Positions 48,440-60,010 of a stretch of 64,000 nucleotides of DNA are shown here, piece by piece (the first letter of the stretch is position 1; every line of letters begins with the position of its first letter). Both the position numbers and the translations under genes were made by a program. Source of the DNA: Moringa oleifera (Eukaryota; Streptophyta; Magnoliopsida; Brassicales; Moringaceae); assembly GCA_021397835.1 (NCBI GenBank), contig JAJFZO010000583.1, positions 536,501 to 600,500 of the forward strand. The letters are read 5' to 3'. The notes beneath the pieces were generated by a model. It was not told the DNA's origin. It was given only the letters and a program-made list of their open reading frames with translations, and ran no database searches.

Positions 48440-49005
48440 CTGTGCATAATCATGAACTTAAAGAAATTTCTCCCATACTACATCGAACACGCACTTTTTT
48501 GGGTTAAGTTTTATGCCATAATTTTTTAAAACGGTGAAGGTTTCCCATAACTCCTCTAAGCGGAGGTTTCCCATAACTCCTCTAAGCGGAGGTTTTCATA
48601 TAGTCATGAATCTAAGAAGCTTCTCTGATACTACATCGAAAAGACACTTTTTTAGTTAAGTTTCATGCCATATTTTTTCAAAATGGTAAAGGTTTCCCAC
48701 AACTCCTCTAGGTGGGGATTTTCTTCTTTGCTCTTAACTATCATATCATCGATGTAGGCTTTTAGGTTCCTTCCTATTTGATTTTGTAATACTATTGAAA
48801 CAAGTCGTTGGTGAGTAGCCCTAACATTCTTAAATCTGAACGGCATCACTTTGAAAAAAAAAAAAGTTCTCACTTTAGTAACGAAAGAGGTGCATTCTTC
48901 GTCATCCGAGCTCTTTCTAATTTGGTTATATCTTCAGAACGCGTTCATGAAGCTCAACATTCTGAACTCAATCGCGTTATCTACCACACTATAAAGAAAC
49001 TCTTA
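48440..49005 (-). mobile_element. Ty3/gypsy reverse transcriptase fragment
   Basis: The minus strand at 48652-48873 encodes the reverse transcriptase heart: FKVMPFRFKNVRATHQRL, then Y-I-D-D-M-I-V-K-S at the active site, then the conserved HLEELWETFTILKKYGMKLN. The upstream part (LSFMNAF, with E-C-T-S-F-V-T) continues to about 49000 in another frame. The Y-x-D-D motif is intact but the fragment lacks protease, RNase H and integrase. Its low-coordinate end contains a tandem duplication. Confidence 0.8.
48444..48720. repeat. Nested tandem duplications in the gypsy fragment
   Basis: A ~150-bp unit occurs twice, at about 48444-48590 and about 48600-48720. Each unit contains ACTACATCGAA, GTTAAGTTT(T/C)ATGCCAT and GGTTTCCCA(T/C)AACTCCTCTA. 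The first unit also holds a perfect 27-bp tandem repeat ending in CTCTAAGCGGAG at about 48537-48592. Confidence 0.75.
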
Positions 49006-49059
49006 TTTAATGATGGATCAAAAACCACACTAAAAGATTAAAATTCCTCAGTATAGGTG

Positions 49060-49560
49060 AAAATGATCTTTACTGACAAATAAAAATTTATATTGACAAA
49101 CATTTTGACCATCGACATAGGCTCCATCATTATAAACTTTTACTGATATTTTTTCATCTGTTGGTATGTGTAATAGGTGTTTTATTGATATTTTTTTGTG
49201 TGTCACTCTATTTAAATGTTTTACCAATGATTTTTATGTGCGTCACTATATGTAAATTTTTTTGTGATAGATTCTTTGTCTGTCACTAAATTTAAATGTT
49301 TTAATGTCACATTTTTTGATCATCACTGCATGTACAAGAGTTTTATTGACGCATGTTTTCATGTGTCAGTATATGAACAAATTATTTATTGACGGATACG
49401 GTATTCATCAGTATATTATAAAGTCTTTATTGATAGACACCACATCCACCAATATATATTTATAGTTCTTTACTAACGGACAAGATGTTCATCACCACAT
49501 GTCCATTATAAATTTTTAAATTTATTTTTAATTTTATTTTAAAATTATACTTATTGTATT
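49060..49560. repeat. Diverged short tandem repeat block
   Basis: Repeated variants of TTTATTGACGGA followed by CATCAGTATAT recur every 45-65 bp, separated by T-rich spacers. The organisation resembles subterminal repeats of a CACTA or similar DNA transposon different from the element that starts at 49573, but no terminus or transposase was found. Confidence 0.5.
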
Positions 49561-49572
49561 GCATACACCATA

Positions 49573-50065
49573 CACTACAAAAAACGATATTTAGCGATCG
49601 ATGAATATATCACTAAATTGAAACAATTTGTTGCTAAAAAATTTAGCAACTGATTAATGACAAATAAAATTAGTAGTTTAAATCGTTATCGCGAGAAAAA
49701 CTAGCGACTAAATTTTGTATTTGTCGTTAATTAATGACCGATTAAAGACCAAGATCTGTCTTTAAACTAGTGACAAATTAACATTTGTCGCTAAACTAAT
49801 GACAAAAAAGAATTTTGTCGACAAAGTATAGCAAAAGATTAATTTAGCGACACATAAGAATCCATTGTTATATTAGTTATCGATTTACGTCTGTCACTAA
49901 GGATAGCGATAGAATAATTTTTGTCGCTATTTTAGCGATAGCTATTAGTCTGTCACTAGTTAATGATAGACTAATATCAGTCACTATTTTAGCGACTGAA
50001 TAGAATCCGTTGCTAAGCTCAGATGCTTCACTATAAACTAATTAGTGACTGATGAATCTGTCTGT
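49573..50065. repeat. CACTA left terminus and subterminal repeats
   Basis: The terminus is followed by many direct and inverted copies of TAGCGAC and GTCGCTA-like motifs, for instance near 49590, 49706, 49787, 49838, 49903, 49920 and 49990. In En/Spm such subterminal repeats bind the element's own regulatory transposase protein; that role here is by analogy. Confidence 0.85.
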
Positions 50066-50214
50066 AATATAATTAAATTTTTATAAAAAAATTTAAATAA
50101 CTAAACAAAAATAAAATAAATTAAAATTCATAAAACATAATAAAATACAAGATTATATATTATATTCTCTTGAAATACAATATTTATATAAGAAATTACA
50201 TCTAATTATTAGCC

Positions 50215-51790
50215 GGTGCTGAGGGCTTGCTTCCCAAAAGGAGAGCCTCCATCCTGCGGATGTGCTGATTCATATCAACCTCTCTTTGTAAGCGTTCTTG
50301 CAATTCGATCTCGAAGTATATGCGATCATGCTTCCTAGACTTACGCTCCTCCCTAATTTCTCTTCTAAAGTCTTACACTCCTCCTCTATACGCTCCTTCA
50401 TAGACTTATGCTCCAGCTCTATGTACTTTTCCATAACCTTCATCTGATAGCGCATATCTTGCATAGCTACATCATCAATAGAGCGTCCACTGCTAAAGCT
50501 ATCGCCTGAATACCATGATAGAGCTTGGCTCCCAAGCTCGTACATTTGAAGTTTTTTCTCTCCACCTGCTGCTTCATAGTAAAGCTTACTGTAATCTACT
50601 TTAGGCGTATCTAAAGATCCATCTTGTGACTGAGAAGCTATGACAACCAACTCTTCAAATTGTTCCTATAATAAATAAAGCATTTCTTAACTTATTAGCT
50701 GAACCTAATAGTGAAATAAAAAAAATGTAATTAAATTTACTTATTAAATATTAAAAACAATAAACTTATATTTATTTTTTCAAAACACTAATCTATGAAC
50801 TCATCAGGATTAGATTTTTTAGTATGAGTTCGTTTAAAAAGCTCTATTACAATAGGTTCACGACTCAACTCCCGTGCCTGAAAAAAAATACATAATAAAT
50901 AATCATAACATTTTTACTTATATTTCTTTAAAAAATTTAAATATCACACCTACCAAGCATTGATAATGATTCTGTAGTGAACATGAATCGGCACTATGTC
51001 AAGACGGACCTAACTCGGTCCACCTGTTTTGCTATGTCGATTACAGGACATAGTCTCACGCTTCTGTTTGTACTTTGATCAGTTCCATTCTATTTGCCAT
51101 TGCTTTCATATAGTATTACGGACAAATTGACGCTTATTCCTTACATTATGATGACAAGCATAGATCAAATTAGCATATCAATCCACAGCTCGAAGCTTCT
51201 ATGCGGCCTTCACCACGCCATCCATAGCCTTATCCCATGTAAAATATTTCTGTAGCAAAAATAAATGTCACTAAGTATGATAAAATGGAATATAATTTTT
51301 TTTTGATAAATAATTATACATACTTTGAATTCTTCATAATAAAACTCTTTGGTTTTTCGAGAAACCATCTTCCACGTGTACCTACATGGATCGACCCTCT
51401 TTTGAAAAATTTTATAAATCTTCGCAGAGCATTGATGCGAAGGCTCGATCTTGTCAAATAATATAATGAATAAATATTAACAAAATTTATATATAAATAT
51501 AATGATACAAAGTACTAAAAATAATAATTATAAATACTTACGTATTATTGTCTATATAAATCTGCTGTCTACCTGAACTTTGCATACTGTTTCAGCTAGA
51601 TATCCTAGCAGTAGCAAAGCCAGAAGAGGTTAAAACATGCAGAGATGGTGCAACTGTGTCCTCCTCTTCATCCTAGATATGTGAAAGTGAAGATATAGAT
51701 CATGGATCTCTCCTTCCGAAATACTCACCTCTCCCACTAGAGTCATTTCTCCCTCCGGAGTCACTTCTCCTTTCGAAGTTACCTTGTATC
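50215..51790 (-). pseudogene. Transposase of the plant Ptta/En-Spm family (PF03004-like), broken
   Basis: Minus-strand pieces from high to low coordinate. A W-K-M-V-S-R-K-T-K-E-F-Y-Y-E-E-F segment lies near 51310-51390. A segment with LFKRTHTKK lies near 50825-50860. The best block, at 50270-50650, contains ASQSQDGSLDTPKVDYSKLY and a charged coiled coil (QMKVMEKYIELEHKSMKERI). This order is that of the plant transposase family PF03004. Stops separate the pieces; some gaps may be introns. Confidence 0.75.
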
Positions 51791-51984
51791 CCTCGACCTC
51801 TCATCTAATAATGTTAACGAACTTGATAAAATTTAGTTTCATTAATTAATAAAAAATTTTGATAAAATCTTCTTTAAAAATCAAAGTCAAACCCCTGAAA
51901 TACATGATGAAAAGATAATATAAAGAATAATTAGTTTAACACACATTTCTTATAATAGATTATATAATTAAAATAGTATGTTAA

Positions 51985-52375
51985 ATAATTAAAAAAATAA
52001 ATAATCATCATGTTCAAGATCTTCCTCTTCTTCCTTCGTAGAATAGTTTCCAAAATCTGGCTCATCTGACATATTTTCTTCTTTTTTGTCAATATCTATT
52101 AATATCCCACTTGGATCATTCAAAGATATAAGATGATCATCCGTATCATTTTCAATTTGATGGACATCAATATATATTAATGTCCCACTTAGATCATTCA
52201 CAGATATAATTTAAAAAGTATATTAAATAATAAAAAAATAAAATAATCATCATGTTCAAGATCTTCCTCTTCTTCCTCTGTAGAATAGTTTCCAAAATCT
52301 GGCTCATCTGACATATTTTCTTCTTTTTCATCAATATCTATTAATGTCCACTTGGATCATCCAAAGATATCATTT
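51985..52375. repeat. ~241-bp-spaced duplication between the two CACTA transposase genes
   Basis: The stretch from ATCATCATGTTCAAGATCTT through AGATATA starting near 51998 recurs nearly unchanged from about 52243. The first unit also contains an internal ~60-bp duplication around CCCACTTGGATCATTCA / CCCACTTAGATCATTCA. On the minus strand both encode a highly acidic stretch (EEEEDLEHDD), probably the tail of the TNP2-like protein. Confidence 0.8.
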
Positions 52376-52463
52376 AAAAAGAAGCATCTTGGCTTGATCC
52401 ACATGTCGAATTAGAGTCTAAAAGTTTAATGACAAATCTGGCCTTTATCTTGCAAACAACCCA

Positions 52464-55243
52464 CTAATCATGCTTATTGTGCTTTAAACTTGGATAAGGA
52501 GCATAATAAAATTGAGCTACTTGTAAAACTAACACAAACGGTTCATACTTATTTAATCTCCTTGTGTGAGTCACATCCACCAGATTATATGATTTATGTA
52601 TTTTTGTGCCCATATTCGGTGTAGGATCAAACCATTCACACTTGAATAAAACACTTCTCTTGATTGGTAATGCAGGATATTTTAACTGTAACACTTCCAT
52701 CAATATACCAAAATAGTCACTTTCATCTGCATTATAATTGGACCCTTTAATATAGAATCCACTATTCATTATAGCTCTATCTGAACCGTGTCTTTCAGTG
52801 TGAAATTTGTACCCATTGACATAGTAACCTGGGTATGATTTCACCGATATTAACGGACCTTTTACAACATCCTCGATAGAATTGCAATCAACAAAGTTTA
52901 ATGGATCATGAACATGTAAGTGTTAGAAAATGAATCATTTGACTACACTAACCAAAAATGATTTAACCAAACAAGAAATTAGATTACAAGGACGCACATA
53001 TAGATTAAACTAACTAAAAAAATGAAGCTCCAGATGAGTGTCGACCTCATGATCAATTATGCATGGACAATTTTCACGTAATTGAGAAATATAAATCCTA
53101 CAAAATATTAGTATGACAAATGACTATCATTATCAAACAACATTTTTAATATGCAATTGCTATGATTAAGTTATCAAATACATACTCTATGAATGGTTTG
53201 ACTTAAGGGCAATTCAACAAAACATATGTATGTGCAGCTTGATATTCTTCCTCTGTCAAGTATCTAGATTTTTCCTTTCCAAATGATCAACCAGGATGTT
53301 TAAAGATCGAGATATTTTCTTCATGCTCTTTTTGCTTATAATCACCAGTATCATTTCGTGACAATTTTCGATGTCGTGTGTTAACACGTAGTTCGAAGTA
53401 GTGTGAATAAAACGATGATGCCTCTTTAACCAAATATGCCTTGCATATCGAGCCTTTCACTTCTGCTTTATTCTTAATGTTGTTTTTCAAGTTTCGTAAA
53501 TACCTATGATGATAATTAAGAATGATCAAATAATTAACATCTACAATGACATATATTAATTACATAAAGTGAAGATTAGTACCTTTCGAATGGATACATC
53601 CATCGATGCTGCACTAGACCAACTATCTTTGCTTCATAAGCCAAGTGCATTGGAAGATGTTCCATCGAGTCAAAAAAGCTTAAAGAGAATATACGCTTCA
53701 ATTTACATAAAATTATAGGAATTTATTTTCAAATCGTTTCATATCTTCAATTTACAAAAAAAACTCAACTCTGTTAGTGCGTGCCAAACATTAGTAGGCA
53801 ACAACTCACAAAATGCAATGGGTAGTAATCGTTGCATGAAAACATGACAATCATAAATTTTCATCTCAAACGGCTTCTATTTTGTCATATCCACACACCT
53901 TGCCATGTTTGATGCACGTCCATCAAGAAATCTCAGATTTTTCACTCACTCACACAATGCTTCTCTACTAACTTTTTCAATATTGTAACAAGCTTTAGGG
54001 TATTTTTCAATAAGTCGTATTTCTCGCTAACTCAAGGCATTTGCAAAATGCCTTCAAGTCTTCCTTAACTTTGCATTCATGACTGTGTTGAACACATTAT
54101 CGAACATATTTTTCTTTATGTGTATGACATCAAGATTATGTCGTATTAAGTTGCTGCCCCAATAAGTTAAATCCCAAAATATGTTTCGTTTCTTCCAACT
54201 GCATGTCGTACAATAAGACCATTTATCTGATCATATCCCACTTCTGTAAATTTTCTCAGCCCTAGTTGATCTATATCATGTAGCAATTCATACCCTGATT
54301 TAATAGAAGCAGCTACTCTTCTCACAATTTTATTCTTAATTAATGCAATTTTATTCCTCCAAAATAGATGATTTTTTTAGTAAAAATTTACAACGGTTAT
54401 TAAACTAAGACCATTTTCGTCCGTTGGGAAAGGTAAAAGCATCTGAATCTTCTCCACAGTAAGGATAAGCTAGTCTTTGTACTGTACTTCATCCAAATAA
54501 CATCAAGTAGGCAGAAAAGTAACTAATGGTCCACATAAGAGAAACTTTCATGACAAAATTTTATTTACAAGAGATATCATACATGAGCACCCTAACCTCC
54601 CATAACATTTACAACTCCACTATCAAAGGCTGCAAATAAACATCTAATTTATCTTTTGGATTTGTTGATTCAAGAATGATTATAGTTAGGAATATGTATT
54701 CCTCGTTCATGCATATTCACAGCAGTAAGTTATATGGTGTGACTAGTACTAGCCATGAAGAAAATTGTTGGCCTGACTGACCAAACGGTTGAAATCCATC
54801 AGTACTCATACATATCATAAAAACGTTGAGCGTCTGGATTAGGTGATTCCTCCATATGTTTTGGATTAAATTCTAGACCAGCGGCATCCATTACCATGGT
54901 TTGGTATGTATTAACTTTATGCATAGTGGTAGATCCTTCCTCGACATAATATTCAATTGCTCAATTATTATAACTCTTACCATTTTTTCAATGACAATTC
55001 CAAACATAATATCCCGATATGAAACCATATTTAGCCAAATGATATCTAACCACATCAATAGTTTCATAACGACAGTTCTGACACTTTTTATGATTATATG
55101 GACACTTTATCTCATTTTCATCCATGAATACTGATTGACTACAAACAAACTGAATGAAATGTTTTCATACCATCTAAAAATTCCTGATTTAAGAATCCAT
55201 CTATAAGCTTAAAGTACATCCATTGGTGATCTAATGTACTCAT
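52464..55243 (-). pseudogene. TNP2-like CACTA transposase, broken
   Basis: It reads on the minus strand from an ATG at 55241-55243. The N-terminus (LDHQWMYFKLIDGFL) matches the transposase-associated domain of TNP2 proteins. A frameshift lies near 55160; beyond it CPYNHKKCQNC and a Y-E-T-x-D-V-V-R-Y-H-L segment continue that domain. MSTDGFQPFG near 54780-54810 is the TNP2 core signature. 53287-53529 carries a DUF4218-like segment (RYLRNLKNNIKNKAEVKGSI) and 52464-52844 a DUF4216-like segment (YYVNGYKFHTERHG, FKCEWFDPTPNMG). The order is normal for the family. Frameshifts and stops make it non-functional. Confidence 0.85.
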
Positions 55244-55899
55244 TTTTTTTATTTCTTAAGTCGTTCTAATTAAACTAGTTCCCAACAACTTGCTTTTTGA
55301 AAATTTCAATAATTTAAAAACTTATTATAATATAAACTAATTATCAAACAATTTTGAGGACACATAAAATGCACGTAACTTATAATATGACTTATTTAAC
55401 GTTTTATGCATGTCACCCAAACTTCAAAGATAAGTGGTCATATACCATTTAGAAATGTGCATTTATGTGAAGCACAATATAGTAATTGATTGTTCACTTC
55501 ATTTTGTAAAAATTTCGGCAGCATTTTCACATAGTTCTCCAAGTACATCACATGTATAGATATGAATTAGTGTTTTTCATTAAAACACACGCTCATATCC
55601 ATTAGTATGTACCCGAAGAACAAAAGAGATATTACACAAGATTTTTATGAAATAAAATGAACAATAATTTACATGTGTATCGCACATAAATATTACATTT
55701 CTAAGCTGTCCGATTTGGATAATTCAAGAATTATTATTGAGCAATTTATTTTGATGTACGTACAAACACATGATCGACAATAAATGTTCACCAATAATTC
55801 TCAAACGGTATATCTAAAGAATATGTGTGAAGTCTAACTTTGCTAACAGTAACATTTTATGATTATCAACATTAGTAATAATCATTTAAATGTAAATAT

Positions 55900-56530
55900 G
55901 TAATTAACATAAAATAAATATATTTGAAAAAATAAAATTAATAACTTCAAAATTTAATCAACAACTAAGTAAATTAATTTTCATAAAAATCTAATTAATT
56001 AAATTATATATATCATAAAATTACAATATAATTAAACTATTATCTGTGTAATCAATAACAAATTAACTAACTTTATTAACAAATAAAATTAATAATTACA
56101 AAATTTAATCAACGTCTAACTAATTTAAATTTCTTAAAAATCTAATTAAATTATTTATTTCAAATTATATTCTAATCAAGCTATTATCTATCTAATTTAA
56201 TATAAATAAAATTTTTAATTAACCTATAAAATTAACAATTATAGAATTTAATTAATACTTAACTAATTTAAATTTCGTAAAACTCTAATTAAATTATTTA
56301 TCTTACATTACAATCTAATTAAATTATTTTTTAAATAATCTAACATAAACTAAATTTATTAACAAATAAAATTAACAATTATAAAATTAAATAGATATCT
56401 AACTAATTTAAATTTCATGAAAATCTAATTAAAATATTTATCTTACATTACAACCAAATTCAAAAGTTACCTAATAATATAACATAAATTAAATTTATTA
56501 AAACATAAAATAAATAACTAAAAAACTTAT
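55900..56530. repeat. AT-rich tandem array, unit about 140-145 bp, inside the CACTA element
   Basis: The block (A/C)TTTATTAACAAATAAAATT and variants recurs near 55925, 56069, 56206, 56352 and 56487 with conserved CTAACTAATTTAAATTTC and AATCTAATTAAA fillers. This is the same unit as at 42940-43720. It lies upstream of the TNP2 start. Confidence 0.8.
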
Positions 56531-57099
56531 TTAAGATCTACAATATTTCTATAATTACCATATATAATTATAATATTTTTATACAAAATTTTCTAATCAT
56601 CAATATCATCATCAATATTTTTGATAATTAACTACACAAATTATTAAGTAAAGAGGAAAGATGAAAATGGCTACTCACAGTGAAGAAAATAGAAGAGAAA
56701 ATGGCACACACCAAGATGCCGATCAGGGAGAGAGCGACAAAGACTTGGCTCTAAGACAACAAGATAAATAAGGGAAAGACAATGTCGCTTGCTGGTGAAA
56801 AGAGCAATTTGACAATCTTGATAGATGTGGAGACAACAATAAAATTAGAGGGAAAAAGAAGCGGGTGAAAAGAAAAAATTTTAAGAAGACAGAATCAGAG
56901 ACAACAATAAAAATGAAGGGAAAGGAAATAACGCTCGTGCGAAAGGAAAAAAATTAGGGTTTTAATTTATAAGCATTTTAATGACGAAAGTAAATGGCAG
57001 TCGCTAGAAGTGAAATTTAGCGATGGAAGTGCAGTCCGTCATTGCATCCATAGTGAGAATAAAATCAAGCAAAGGCAGCATTACCCTCGCGACTATGGT

Positions 57100-57990
57100 T
57101 GTCGCCTTCGAGACCATGCATGGGCACTTTCGCGACAGCCATGGCTACCACCTTAGAAGACCATGGTTGCAAGTTTTGAAGGCCATGGTTGCTTTTGTGG
57201 CCATGCATGGATGCTTTCGCGGTAGCCATCGTTGCCACCTTCGAAGGCCATTGCGGCCATGCATGGAAGCTTTGGCGGTAGGCATGGCTGCCTTTATGGC
57301 CATGCATGGACGTTTTGGTGGCAGCCATGGCTGCCTGCACAGCCTTGCATGGAGGCTTTTGGAGCAGCCATGGCTGCCTTTGCGACCATGCATAGGGGCT
57401 TTCGCGGCAGCCATTGCTGCCACCTTCAGAGGCCATGGCTACCGCCTTTGAGGCCATGGCTACCGCCTTTGAGGCCATGGCCATTTGAAGGCCATAGTTG
57501 CCTTTATTGGTGCCGTGGCTACCTTCTTGAGCATCGTGGCTGCCTTCGTGAATGGGTCGTGGCTGCCTTCATGGGCTCCCGTGGCTGCCTTCGTGGACAC
57601 CCGTGGCTACCTTCGTGGGCACCAATGGCTGTGTTCATAGGCACTGTGGCTGCCTTCGTGGCACCAGTGGCTGCCTTGGGGGCGACCGTGGCTGCCTTCA
57701 TGGACATCATGGCTACCTTGGTGGGCATCATGGCTGCCTTTGTGGGCGATCATTGCTGCATTCTTCGCAGCCATGGCAGCTGCCTTCGAAGGCCATGCTT
57801 ATCTTCACGACCATGGCTGCCACCTTTAAAGGCCATGGCTGCCTCCTTCGTGGCCATTACAGTCACCTTCGAAGGTCATGCATGGTTGCCATGGCAGCAC
57901 CCATGCATGGCCACCTTTAAATTATGGCAGTAAGCTCACAGCCATACATGGCTGCCTTGGAAGGCCTGGCGGCCACCTTGCTTCTGAGGC
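57100..57990. repeat. GC-rich minisatellite inside the CACTA 5' region
   Basis: About 0.9 kb of tandemly arranged, imperfect ~20-45-bp units is built on GGCCATGGCTGCCTT and GTGGCTGCCTTCGTGGGCAC; two perfect 21-bp copies lie at about 57434-57476. It is strikingly GC-rich in an AT-rich neighbourhood. Because the units keep multiples of three, long open frames appear on both strands, but their products are low-complexity and match no family I know. En/Spm has a GC-rich repetitive control region near its 5' end; this could be the counterpart, by analogy only. Confidence 0.8.
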
Positions 57991-58239
57991 AGCAATGCAT
58001 GGCCACTTTTGAAAGGTGACCAGCTTGCTAGCTTTAAAGGCAACAATTAAGTTTTGTGGCCATAGCTTTCAAAGCCAGCAAGCTTGCAGCCTTTGCGACT
58101 ACCCATAGGGTGTCACTAGGCTGCATTGCCTAAATAGTGATCGAAACCTTGTAGTCGTTAGGTCTTTGATTAGTTACGATTAAAATTTGATTGTTAATAT
58201 GTTGTTAAGTTGATTAAAAATTAAAATAAATGAACTGAA

Positions 58240-58410
58240 AATAAATTTAGCGACGAAGATAGTGTCTGTCGCTAATCTGTCATTATTTCGTCGCTATGAT
58301 AAAATTTTCATTCTGTAATAAATCTGTCACTACTTTGTTATTATTTAGTGACTGAAAAAATCAACACTATATTATGTCGCCATTATTTATTTATTTATTT
58401 TTTTGTAATG
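58240..58410. repeat. CACTA right terminus and subterminal repeats
   Basis: TTTAGCGACGAAG near 58247, TGTCGCTAAT near 58266, CGTCGCTATG near 58290 and a mutated TGTCGCCA near 58375 precede the terminal TTTTTTTGTAATG. They correspond to the motifs at the left end in inverted arrangement. Confidence 0.85.
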
Positions 58411-58769
58411 GTAGACTTACTATTAAATATTTTATTATATAAATTCATTTTAATCGTAGATGTAATACTATTGGAAAGATGATTTTATACTACATTTTTT
58501 ATTTCAAAGTAAACCATTTACTTTTATCTAGATAATCCAAGTCCCAAATTATAGTCAATAGAATAAAATGACCAATGGTAGGAAAAAATAATTAAAAAAA
58601 TTGATATTAAATAATAGTAATTATAGTTCACAGACCCTAAGAAAAGACACCCAAATATAAGAAAAATATTGTCATGAGGCTTCAACATAATGATGTAGAT
58701 TTGAAGTGATACAAGTGTTAAATAAAATTGCAAAACAAGAATGAAAAATGTGAAATAATTGGTATCCAA

Positions 58770-59120
58770 TAAGATTATGTCCAAGCTGCCATTAGGAAGG
58801 TATTTATAAACTAGTAGCTTTTCTTCTTTTTCTAGCAAAAACCTAACTGATTTACCAAGGTTTGGTATAGTAGTTTAGCAACCAACATTATTTCAGGTTT
58901 TAACTCTTGTAAACCTTGCCCTGAGGTATTTAAAAATCTTTTTATAGCTACTTTTGGCCCATCAAGCAGTGTTCCCTAAATGGGTGGATCCATAGTAACA
59001 TGTGATTCACTAGAATGAAAATAAATATGTCGCAACGTAAATATGTATATTGAATATAGCATTACCTTATAAACTAGACCAAAACCTCCTTCTCTAAGCT
59101 TTTTAGAATCATAAAAATGT
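58770..59120 (-). pseudogene. Cysteine-rich receptor-like kinase (CRK/DUF26 type) kinase-domain fragment
   Basis: The minus strand at about 59070-59115 encodes KKLREGGFGLVYK, a glycine-rich ATP-binding loop, followed by a GTAATG splice donor. After an acceptor near 58980 the sequence continues GTLLDGPKVAIKRFLNTSGQ, with the invariant ATP-binding Lys in VAIKR. It then runs, after a frameshift, into EKEEKLLVYKYLPNGSLD at about 58775-58838. The intron sits where CRK genes have one, right after VYK. No extracellular domain, catalytic loop or activation segment was found, so it is a truncated relic. Confidence 0.75.
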
Positions 59121-59689
59121 GGATTACCTTATAAACAAGATAAGATCAAAGTAATTCAGTCAATCCAATAGAAAAAGAAAAAACTACAAAGAAATACATT
59201 TATTAAAGAATTTACTAATAGATAAGATTTAAGTTATGAGCAAAAGTAATACCAATATAAGATTAGTAAAAACAGTTAGTGAAACATAATCAATGTAAAA
59301 CTTGAGGCTTAGATCTCTAAATGTAGAAAAAACCAAACTAATGTGTGTACACAATTGGTAATAAAAAAGTAAAAGATAACACTGGTAATATAAAAAATGA
59401 TAAGTTCCATGAATATGACATAATCATAAAGGCATCAAATATAACTCATTCTGGGCTGCCTAAGCAAATCACTCATCAACATTTTATTTAACACATTCTA
59501 GTGTAAAGATATTCATACCGTAATTTAATGCAAGACTTCTTATAGTTACAAAGTGTTGTTATGGAACATTACTATCATCTTGAACCTATTAATGGCAAAT
59601 AAAAAGAAACTATAAGAATGCAGTAATTAATTATTCAATTTCTAAGCTTAGAATGTAAAAGATATCGTACCTCCATATCATTTGATGCC

Positions 59690-60010
59690 TTTCTCACATT
59701 TGAAAGTCCAATCAAATTAATAACTTAATATTGCTTAAGCAAGTCAAGTATAACTCCAAACTTTGCTTAAAGTTCTCTAACATCTCCCTCTAACACTTGA
59801 ATATAATTCTTTAATTTCGCATTTTCTTATATGACTTGTGCTTTGGAATGTTCATCTCCTTTTGATGAACTACCAATTTTTTCAGTATAACTAATGCATC
59901 CTCTCCATTTAACTCTTTTAACTTGAGAATAAATATCACTTTCATATGAACCACAATCACTCATTGAGCCTCCAGATTCATTTATTTTATTGGTCATGAG
60001 CTCCTACTAT
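59690..60010 (-). pseudogene. Possible PF03004-type transposase C-terminal fragment
   Basis: The minus strand encodes an acidic start (SGGSMSDCGSYESDIYSQVK), a V-K-R-V-K-W-R-G-C-I-S-Y segment and a helical stretch (AKLKNYIQVLEGDVREL) with stops between. The order resembles the C-terminal part of plant PF03004 transposases, where an acidic segment, an R-G-x-x-x-G motif and a coiled coil follow each other. This is a weak match and could be an unrelated coiled-coil relic. Confidence 0.35.

Larger units (their letters stand above)
49573..58410 (-). mobile_element. CACTA (En/Spm-type) DNA transposon, 8.8 kb, nearly complete but inactive
   Basis: The left terminus reads CACTACAAAAAACG; the right terminus ends TTTTTTTGTAATG, which is the complement of CATTACAAAAAAA, one base away from CACTACAAAAAA. 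Flanking trinucleotides are ATA on the left and GTA on the right, close to the 3-bp target duplication of this superfamily. Subterminal TAGCGAC/GTCGCTA motifs occur at both ends. Broken minus-strand genes for a TNP2-like and a PF03004-like transposase lie inside, so the element's 5' end is the right side. Its parts are listed separately. Confidence 0.9.

Noticed and set aside
57232..57933. 233-codon plus-strand open frame (and overlapping frames on both strands, 57023-57484)
   Set aside because: Produced by a GC-rich tandem repeat that keeps frame; the product is repetitive and low-complexity, and frames are open on both strands at once.
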